DNA of 64,000 bases from Spirochaetota bacterium (GTDB lineage Bacteria; Spirochaetota; UBA4802; JAFGDQ01): positions 89,782 through 153,781 of the forward strand of contig JAXHTS010000007.1 of assembly GCA_034190085.1 (NCBI GenBank). Direction: 5' to 3'. Below the pieces are notes generated by a model. That model ran no database searches, was not told the origin of the DNA, and saw only the letters and a program-made list of their open reading frames with translations. The translations under genes and the position numbers were made by a program. Shown one piece after another: positions 58,193-64,000 of the stretch (its first letter is position 1; each line of letters begins with the position of its first letter).

Positions 58193-58220
58193 CCCCTATT
58201 TTACACTAATTTGTGGGTAG
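58193..58220. repeat. Right inverted-repeat arm beside GxxExxY gene
   Basis: On the minus strand this reads CTACCCACAAATTAGTGTAA followed by AATAGGGG, matching the left arm at 57753-57781 in inverse orientation apart from the loop-like middle. It ends 8 bases upstream of the probable ATT start of the GxxExxY gene. Confidence 0.5.
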
Positions 58221-58372
58221 ATGTAAGGGGGGATTTAGGGAATCTTAAATTATTTGATAAATGATCGTAACTATAAAAATCAGTCAGCTTGAATAATTAT
58301 TTTTACCAATCAAAATCTTAACAATACCCGGATGATTGCCTTGCTAAACGGAAAGAATACAATCAGCAATGC

Positions 58373-61300
58373 TCAATTTGCCGCGCCAATGGCAAAATCA
58401 TCGCCAAATATATACATCACAGGATTCTGCTCAATCTTAAGCTTTTGATATGCAATATCTCTTGTCATCTCGTTTACAATGCCAAGAAGTCTGCTTATGC
58501 TTATTAAATTCCTGCTGGTCTTAATCTCATTTTTCCTGTTCTTGAGCGCGCTTATCATGCTGTAGGTAAATATACCGTGATCCAACTCCTTTAGCTCAAA
58601 TGCGGATTGATCCGCGCTTGCAGCTGAGAAGACCGCAATGCCCCTCTCCTTTGCCAGGGTCGCAATTATCCGCCTGTCCTCAATGCCCCTTGCCATTGCC
58701 ACCATGCCAAGCTTCCTCGTGGCTCCGCCGCTCTGACAGGTGTCAAGAAACAGCGCAACCTTGTTAGCCGGAAGCTTTCTGATAAAAGCGCTGATGGCGT
58801 CTATGGTGACACAGCTCCCGTTTAAATCCGTAATGTCCGCATCATAGGGCAAAAAGTAGTATATCTTCTTTTCTGTTATCCCGTGCCCCGCAAGGAATAT
58901 TATCACAGTATCAATGCTTCTTACCTTGCCTGAAACATTGTTCAGTATGCCAAGTATGCCGTTCTTCGAAGCCTTCTGATCTGTCAGAACTGTCTGATGC
59001 ACTCTGCCGTATAATGTGGATGATACGCTTTTGAATGTGCCGCTTATGGCAGCCGCATCCTTGTTCGGGGACTTTAGCCTGATGTTGACGTCTCTGTATC
59101 TGCTTACTCCCACTGAAACAATGTACATGTCTGGTTTTGTTATTCTTTTAGGCTTGTAATATACTATCAGTTCCGAGCTTCTTCCCTCAGACAGATTGCT
59201 TCTATCAAAAGCGGCGCCAATGAAGGTGTTTTGTCCCGGCAGCAAGAACACGGTAAACTCTCTTGTCTTTCCTCTTTTCGTTATCTTAAATCCTCTTGTC
59301 TCTTCATCCAGTGTTCTGCCGTTCTGGTAGAGGAATATGTTTCCAACGCCGTTTTTCTTTGCCTTTGCGTTTATTGTTATTTTGACAGTCTCCTTGCCAG
59401 TGGTAATTGATCTTTTCGGTTTTGTAATATACACCCGCGGCGCGTTTTTTATATTGTTTTCAATGTTAATCTTTTTTAGTCTTTTCCCATTCATGAATTT
59501 TGAGAACAATCCCGGTGTGAAAAAAGTATTCCAGAACTGATCCGGCTTATAGGGTGTAAGGCCTTTTACAAAGCTGACATATTTTCTGCCTCCGGAGGAA
59601 CAGTCAAAATTTCCGTTATCGCTGCAGACATGCCAGTCTCCTGTATCAAAAGTAGTTACCGATATTGACCTTCCAGTTTTCGTTTTCCATATTCTCATTG
59701 TGCCGTCGCCTGAGCCAGAGACAAGTGTATTGCCGTCAGGGCTGAAAGCTACGCTATTAACATCGGCTGAATGCCCTTTGAATGTTTTAAGCAGCCTGCC
59801 ATCAAGGCTCCAAAGTCTAACTGTTGTATCTAATGTACCTGAAGCGATTGTATTACCATCTGGGCTGAAGGCTACACTTGAAACCATAGCAGAATGCTCA
59901 AGTGTTTTGAGCAAATTGCCTTCCAAACTCCATAGCCTTACTGTATTATCAAATGAACTTGAAGCGATTGTATTACCATCTGGGCTGAAGGCTATACTTG
60001 AAACCATAGCAGAATGCCCTTTTAGTGTTTTTAGCAGCCTACCATTACCGTCAAGGCTCCAGAGTCTTACTGTTTTATCCATTGAACCTGAAGCGATTAT
60101 ATTTCCGTCAGGACTGAACGCTACGCTACGAACATAGTTTGTATGCCCTTTGAGTGTTTTAATCAGACTGCCGTCACGCCTCCAGAGTCTTACTGTTTTA
60201 TCCATTGAACCTGAAGCGATTATATTTCCGTCAGGGCTGAACGCTACGCTACGAACATAGTTTGTATGCCCTTTGAGTGTTTTAATCAGACTGCCGTCAA
60301 GACTACAGAGTCTTACTGTTTTATTATCTCCAGAAGCGATTGTATTGCCATTTGGGCTGAAGGCTACACTAGTGCCAAGAGAAGTATGCCCTTTGAGTGT
60401 TTTAATCAGCCTGCCGTCACGGCTCCAGAGTCTTAATGTATTATCCCCTGAACCAGAAGCGATTGTATTTCCATCAAGGCTATAGGCTACACTCCAAACA
60501 GCACATGTATGTCCTTTGAGTGTTTTAAGCAGCCCGCCGTCTAGGCTGCAGAATCTTAATGTAACCCCTGAACCAGAAGCGATTGAATTGCCGTCAGGGC
60601 TGAAAGCTATGTTTGAGGTTGTATGCCCTTTGAGTGTTTTTAGCAGCCTGCCATCCAGGCTCCAGAGTCTTACTGTTTTATCCATTGAACCGGAAGCGAT
60701 TGTATTGCCGTCAGGGCTAAAGGCTACGCTATAAACTAATGATGAATGCCCTTTGAGTGTTTTAATCAGCCTGCCGTCACGCCTCCAGAGTCTTACTGTT
60801 TTATCCATTGAACCTGAAGCGATTATATTTCCGTCAGGGCTGAACGCTACGCTACGAACATAGTTTGTATGCCCTTTGAGTGTTTTAATCAGACTGCCGT
60901 CAAGACTACAGAGTTTTATTTTGTCATCTGAACCAGAAGCGATTGAATTGCCGTCAGGGCTGAAAGCTACGCTATTAACATCGGCTGAATGCCCTTTGAA
61001 TGTTTTAAGCAACCTGCCATCAAGGCTCCAGAGCCTTACTGTATTATCAATTGAACCAGAAGCAATTGTATTGCCGTTAGGGCTGAACGCTACACTATAA
61101 ACCATTGATGTATGCCCTTTGAGTGTTTTAAGCAGCCTGCCGTCAAGGCTCCAACATCTTACTGTCCCATCCCCCGAACCAGAAGCGATTGTATTGCCGT
61201 CAGAGCTGAACGCTATACTATTAACAACACCTGTATGCCCTTTGAGTATCTTAAGCAGCCAGCCGTCAAGACTCCAGAGTCTTACTGTATTATCATATGA

Positions 61301-61516
61301 ACCAGAAGCGATTATATTGCCGTTAGGGCTGAACGCTACACTTGTTACTGAAGAAGTATGCCCGGACTGCAAAACCATCTCAACGGGAGAGTTCTTCTCA
61401 TATTTTGAGTAGTCAATCTTTTTGACTCTGCTTTTTGTTTCTCCATGATGTGTTAATGCGGAAAGAAGAGTAATGATGAGAGTGATAATTAACAATAATG
61501 ATCTTCTGCTTTTCAT
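58373..61516 (-). CDS. Secreted WD40-repeat caspase-family protein
   Basis: Start chosen at ATG 61516, after CAAGGAGGTTCGC; the frame extends upstream to a TTG but that would spoil the signal peptide (SLLLIITLIITLLSALTHHG). Residues about 50-610 hold 14 WD40 repeats (GHTSSVTSVAFSPNGN... type), enough for two seven-bladed propellers. A beta-sandwich (about 660-780) leads to a caspase-like C14 domain with His in FLAGHG at about 875 and Cys in FLDTCQSGG at about 925, then a Ser/Ala-rich FSAASADQSAFE segment typical of bacterial orthocaspases. It should be an Arg/Lys- or Asp-specific envelope protease gated by the propellers. Confidence 0.93.
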   Translation of the reverse strand: MKSRRSLLLIITLIITLLSALTHHGETKSRVKKIDYSKYEKNSPVEMVLQSGHTSSVTSVAFSPNGNIIASGSYDNTVRLWSLDGWLLKILKGHTGVVNSIAFSSDGNTIASGSGDGTVRCWSLDGRLLKTLKGHTSMVYSVAFSPNGNTIASGSIDNTVRLWSLDGRLLKTFKGHSADVNSVAFSPDGNSIASGSDDKIKLCSLDGSLIKTLKGHTNYVRSVAFSPDGNIIASGSMDKTVRLWRRDGRLIKTLKGHSSLVYSVAFSPDGNTIASGSMDKTVRLWSLDGRLLKTLKGHTTSNIAFSPDGNSIASGSGVTLRFCSLDGGLLKTLKGHTCAVWSVAYSLDGNTIASGSGDNTLRLWSRDGRLIKTLKGHTSLGTSVAFSPNGNTIASGDNKTVRLCSLDGSLIKTLKGHTNYVRSVAFSPDGNIIASGSMDKTVRLWRRDGSLIKTLKGHTNYVRSVAFSPDGNIIASGSMDKTVRLWSLDGNGRLLKTLKGHSAMVSSIAFSPDGNTIASSSFDNTVRLWSLEGNLLKTLEHSAMVSSVAFSPDGNTIASGTLDTTVRLWSLDGRLLKTFKGHSADVNSVAFSPDGNTLVSGSGDGTMRIWKTKTGRSISVTTFDTGDWHVCSDNGNFDCSSGGRKYVSFVKGLTPYKPDQFWNTFFTPGLFSKFMNGKRLKKINIENNIKNAPRVYITKPKRSITTGKETVKITINAKAKKNGVGNIFLYQNGRTLDEETRGFKITKRGKTREFTVFLLPGQNTFIGAAFDRSNLSEGRSSELIVYYKPKRITKPDMYIVSVGVSRYRDVNIRLKSPNKDAAAISGTFKSVSSTLYGRVHQTVLTDQKASKNGILGILNNVSGKVRSIDTVIIFLAGHGITEKKIYYFLPYDADITDLNGSCVTIDAISAFIRKLPANKVALFLDTCQSGGATRKLGMVAMARGIEDRRIIATLAKERGIAVFSAASADQSAFELKELDHGIFTYSMISALKNRKNEIKTSRNLISISRLLGIVNEMTRDIAYQKLKIEQNPVMYIFGDDFAIGAAN
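59690..61380. repeat. Tandem ~120-bp coding repeats of the WD40 propellers
   Basis: Fourteen copies of about 114-129 bp. Some are almost identical at DNA level: the blades near 60090-60180, 60210-60300 and 60810-60900 share stretches well over 80 bases. This points to recent duplication or gene conversion within the array. Confidence 0.85.
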
Positions 61517-61714
61517 GCGAACCTCCTTGTTCATTAATGATGTCGCGCTTGCGCAAAGAACGCTTTTCAATATTGCAAGGCTGCCTGATGCAAATTTGAG
61601 TATAATTTGCAATTATTGAATTTAGAGCCAGCAAAAAATATTTTTGCAGCACAAACGATTAAGTTGAAATTATACAACAGATTATGAAAAACAAAAAGAA
61701 ATTTTTGTGATCAT

Positions 61715-61751
61715 TAAATTTATCTGATTACTGAAGTTGACCGACTTCTAC
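61715..61751. repeat. 37-bp direct repeat, copy B
   Basis: This copy matches 57720-57756 at 33 of 37 positions. It lies about 200 bases upstream of the caspase start, in the same orientation relative to that gene as copy A is to the CsgG/DUF4384 gene. Confidence 0.7.
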
Positions 61752-61952
61752 ATCATTACCGGCACATGAAGCATCCCCTTAATCCCCTCAAAGGGGGACT
61801 TTCTGTGTATTACTCCGTTTTTTATTCAGCGTTTCCTTTATCCGCGTTGTTACGCTATCGATATCATTTAATTGTCATTCTAGCGTTATGAGATTTTTCC
61901 ATTAGCAGAGCCTGCGCCTGAGCATACAGGTGAATGACATCAGTTAACTGTC

Positions 61953-61972
61953 ACTCCTGTGAATACAGGAGT
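61953..61972. repeat. REP-like perfect hairpin
   Basis: ACTCCTGT-GAAT-ACAGGAGT, an 8-bp perfect stem, with another palindromic stretch (TGACA...TGTCA) just before it. Such intergenic stems are typical of dispersed repetitive extragenic elements. Confidence 0.5.
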
Positions 61973-62241
61973 CTATAACAAATAGAATCATGATGAGATT
62001 CCTCCATTCCGCTACCCCACAACCGGAATAACATGCTTTTATGCTGCTCCAACTCATCTCCTTTTTACGTCTTTTGTTTTATAGTGTATATGAAAAAACA
62101 ACTGAGTAGTTGCCGACAAAGTTTGAAATAAATAATTGCCCCTTGATGATGAGATCGCAAAGGAATCATCAAGAAAAATAAGGAAAAACAGGGCAATTCT
62201 TATTAAATTATTCTTCTGACTCTGGTAATAATCATTTTGGT

Positions 62242-62472
62242 CTAGGTAATATCCTTCCCGACCTAGGTAATATTCTTCCTGACCTAGGTAATATTCTTTC
62301 CGACCTAGGTAATATTCTTTCCGACCTAGGTAATATTCTTTCCGACCTAGGTAATATTCTTCCTGACCTAGGTAATATCCTTCCTGACCTAGGTAATATT
62401 CTTTCCGACCTAGGTAATATCCTTTCCGACCTAGGTAATATTCTTCCTGACCTAGGTAATATCCTTCCTGAC
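62242..62472. repeat. Eleven tandem 21-bp units, iteron-like
   Basis: Eleven full units of 21 bp each begin CTAGGTAATAT and end CCTGAC or CCGAC; unit junctions create CCTAGG palindromes every 21 bp. Two or three decayed units flank each side (for example at 62221 and around 62473-62535), so the array is about 315 bp overall. There are no spacers, so it is not CRISPR. The spacing of two helical turns puts every palindrome on the same face of DNA. Confidence 0.9.
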
Positions 62473-62806
62473 CTAGGGGAGGACTCATCAAACCTGGGAA
62501 ATAATGCTTCTTATCCTGGTTAGAACCCTTCGTACTTAAGATTATAGATTTTAAATGCTGATCAACTCTGTGCGTAAAGTAATATCAAAGAAGATAAAAA
62601 CGCTTTGATATTATGAAAATTGCTGATATATGTAAAAAAGCACTCGCCAAAAACAATAAAGGCGACGAAATATTTTGAATGTTGTCCAGCAATATAATTT
62701 CCAAAATTTTTTAATTTGACTTGTTGGTAATTTATATTTGTAATTATATAGAAACTATATATTAACTAATTATGTTCTTTAACAGAATAATTTAAAGGAG
62801 AAAAAA

Positions 62807-63376
62807 TTGGAAACTTCAAAAATTATTCTGGAGCTTATAAAGGCTTTAACAGCTTCACAGATAATTTATGGTGCGATTGTCTTCACTTTCCTTTTGCTTT
62901 TCAAGGAGGCTATCAGAGCTTTGATAGGAAGAATTGCAAAAATCAAGCTTCCTGGGGGTGGCGAGTTGTCTACACCTCAGAGCCTTCGGTCTAGTGATGA
63001 AAAACCTGACGATGTCAATATAAGCGTCCCTAGTGACGACCTGCTCCCTCCAAACCTTAAATTAACTCCTGAGGTTTTTAAAGCTGAGCGAGCTAAAGCT
63101 GCGCTTTGGGAATATCGTTATCTCAATTATTTTCTTGTCCCACAAACTCAGAGGGTTCTTGATTGGTTATCATCTCTCAGCGTTCGGACAACTATCTCTA
63201 TGTTTGACAGCTTTTGGATGCTAATTATTCCGGAAGCTAACGAACGGAAAGCAATTATTAACGCACTCCAATCACATCATTTAATAGTTCTTAATGGGGA
63301 ATTGATAGAGGTTACCCCAAAAGGCAATGAATATATACAATGGCGAGGGCCAGCATTGGCTCCACCACAAACATAA
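62807..63376 (+). CDS. Membrane-anchored unknown protein, probable integron cassette gene
   Basis: TTG at 62807 follows AAAGGAGAAAAAA. The 189-residue protein has one membrane helix at about 16-36 (LTASQIIYGAIVFTFLLLF), a Gly/Pro/Ser-rich linker, and a C-terminal part that looks like a winged-helix (ERKAIINALQSHHLIVLNG, then EVTPKGNEYI). No family is recognised. Its TAA stop lies within the left core of the attC-like site at 63371-63438, as in integron cassettes. The left boundary of such a cassette is not evident. Confidence 0.65.
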   Translation: METSKIILELIKALTASQIIYGAIVFTFLLLFKEAIRALIGRIAKIKLPGGGELSTPQSLRSSDEKPDDVNISVPSDDLLPPNLKLTPEVFKAERAKAALWEYRYLNYFLVPQTQRVLDWLSSLSVRTTISMFDSFWMLIIPEANERKAIINALQSHHLIVLNGELIEVTPKGNEYIQWRGPALAPPQT

Positions 63377-63438
63377 CCTCTCGCTTGTTGGGACACATCA
63401 CCGCTACGCGGTTCGTGCCCCACAGCTCAATGTTAGCT
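63371..63438 (+). mobile_element. attC-like integron recombination site
   Basis: The 68-bp segment begins ACATAAC and ends GTTAGCT, fitting most of the RYYYAAC...GTTRRRY attC cores. Between them is a long imperfect stem: TGTTGGGACAC pairs with GTGCCCCACA, with unpaired bases, and its tip is ACCGC-TAC-GCGGT. The right part CTCAATGTTAGC resembles the L'-R' boxes of known attC sites. The stop codon of the preceding ORF overlaps the left core. Confidence 0.65.
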
Positions 63439-63480
63439 CTCAAAATCAAGACAAAAAAATTTTAATACAATTGAAAAATA

Positions 63481-63509
63481 TTGACAAATACGATATAAAA
63501 TCGTATATT
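63481..63509 (+). promoter_or_regulatory. Promoter and operator of vapBC
   Basis: TTGACA (63481-63486), a 17-base spacer and TATATT (63504-63509) form an almost perfect sigma-70 promoter. ATACGAT (63488-63494) and ATCGTAT (63500-63506) make a perfect inverted repeat overlapping the -10, the expected binding site for the antitoxin complex. Only six bases separate the -10 from the ATG, so transcription would begin at or within a base or two of the start codon. Confidence 0.75.
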
Positions 63510-63515
63510 CATCAT

Positions 63516-63725
63516 ATGAAAGTAACAGCATTATTACCTGATAAACTAATTGAAGATGTAAAAAATTATTCGAAGGGGAAAAATATTACTGAATCCCTAA
63601 AAATTGCATTAGAAGAATGGCTTTCTCTTCAGAAATTAAAAGAATTGCATTGTAAAATAGAAAAATCCCCCCTTAAATTAGATAAAACTATATATCAAAA
63701 AATTCGTGATATAAATAGATCTTGA
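63516..63725 (+). CDS. VapB-family antitoxin
   Basis: The 69-residue protein begins KVTALLPDKLIEDVKNYSKG and continues NITESLKIALEEWLSLQKLK, a short ribbon-helix-helix-like DNA-binding part followed by a toxin-wrapping tail, as in DUF2191-type VapB antitoxins. The start ATG at 63516 is supported by the family start and the promoter immediately upstream; no ribosome-binding site is present. Its stop TGA overlaps the toxin ATG by one base. Confidence 0.9.
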   Translation: MKVTALLPDKLIEDVKNYSKGKNITESLKIALEEWLSLQKLKELHCKIEKSPLKLDKTIYQKIRDINRS

Positions 63726-64000
63726 TGATTATTGCAGATACTTCTATTTGGATTGATTATTTCAATAAAAATGAAATAATTTTTAATCACATGCTTCATC
63801 TTCTTGAGAGGGGTGAAGTATATACTATCGATTGTATATTTGGCGAATTACTTCAAGGATGTAGAACAAATAAAGAATACCAAATAATAAAAGAATATTA
63901 CAATTACTTACCTACAATTTACGAAAAGGATATATGGATAAAGGCGGGGGAATATTCTTATAAAAATAAACTAATTCAAAAAGGAGTAGGATTAATAGAT
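63725..64000 (+). CDS. PIN-domain toxin VapC, truncated by window end
   Basis: An ATG at 63725 (TGATG overlap with vapB) opens a frame that continues to the window edge, giving 92 residues. ADTSIWIDYF provides the first catalytic Asp, IFGELLQG the conserved Glu, and GVGLID the next Asp. VapC toxins are Mg-dependent RNases, often cutting initiator tRNA or rRNA. The C-terminal end is missing. Confidence 0.92.
   Translation, partial: MIIADTSIWIDYFNKNEIIFNHMLHLLERGEVYTIDCIFGELLQGCRTNKEYQIIKEYYNYLPTIYEKDIWIKAGEYSYKNKLIQKGVGLID

Larger units (their letters stand above)
61517..62241. other. Non-coding region with dispersed-repeat and REP-like hairpins
   Basis: This region contains the second 37-bp repeat, a C-run/G-run hairpin (CCCCT/AGGGG near 61782-61795) and a strong ACTCCTGT/ACAGGAGT hairpin at 61953-61972. 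The frame on the minus strand that ends at 62054 depends on the downstream satellite array and is not accepted as a gene. Confidence 0.5.

Noticed and set aside
59700..61412. Several plus-strand frames rich in PSRLQSLTV repeats
   Set aside because: They are antisense shadows of the WD40 repeats; no start with a ribosome-binding site.
62242..62472. CRISPR array
   Set aside because: Units are contiguous with no spacers, and no cas gene is present.
62054..62491. Minus-strand frame encoding a YYLGRKE-type heptapeptide repeat protein
   Set aside because: The 21-bp unit length keeps more than one frame open by arithmetic (the opposite strand reads LGNILPD repeats). The start is TTG with no ribosome-binding site.
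1..64000. tRNA, rRNA, tmRNA or riboswitch genes
   Set aside because: By eye I found no cloverleaf, rRNA segment or recognised riboswitch core; a covariance-model scan could still find one.

Overview
The window reads as an AT-rich chromosome segment from a Gram-negative (diderm) bacterium. It encodes a TonB-dependent outer-membrane receptor with its own ExbB/ExbD/TonB motor, many signal-peptide and lipoprotein genes, a patatin-like membrane protein and a CsgG/DUF4384 protein. The mix of HAMP, PilZ, SPOR and SpoIIE-like signalling genes, a free-standing DbpA RNA-binding domain and the rpmH-rnpA-yidD-yidC-jag-mnmE run would suit a spirochaete-like lineage, but no single marker here proves the phylum.

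Layout. 1-14.4 kb is mostly housekeeping: a cut-off TIM-barrel protein, a HAMP-TPR membrane sensor overlapping uvrC, marC, serA, a membrane-GAF-SpoIIE protein with a degenerate phosphatase site, htpG, an SLC13-type permease and an ETHE1-type metallo-beta-lactamase-fold enzyme. 14.5-23.2 kb is an outer-membrane uptake locus: exbB, exbD, tonB, a TonB-dependent receptor and a beta-helix lipoprotein on the minus strand, facing a PstS-like phosphate-binding lipoprotein on the plus strand. 23.6-34.6 kb holds an FmdB-type zinc ribbon, a large unknown protein, U32 (TrhP-like) and hisS, pepF, a nitroreductase, a tight SPOR-GNAT-PilZ operon and an RluB-type pseudouridine synthase. 34.8-53.8 kb has two giant TPR/DUF3857/transglutaminase-like paralogues flanking a radical SAM gene, the rpmH-to-mnmE operon, a methyltransferase, a response regulator and an FAH-family hydrolase.

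The last 10 kb is accessory and the most unusual part. Minus-strand genes encode a secreted 14-blade WD40-caspase protein, a GxxExxY protein with no normal start codon bracketed by inverted repeats, a CsgG/DUF4384 protein, a small unknown protein with a hydrophobic segment, and a membrane-embedded patatin-like lipase. A 37-bp repeat lies upstream of both the caspase gene and the CsgG/DUF4384 gene, hinting at joint control. Beyond it are REP-like hairpins, a 21-bp iteron-like tandem array, and a probable integron gene cassette: an unknown ORF whose stop codon sits in the left core of a 68-bp attC-like site, followed by a VapBC toxin-antitoxin pair with its own promoter-operator and a probably leaderless transcript. 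The right edge may therefore lie inside a chromosomal integron cassette array.
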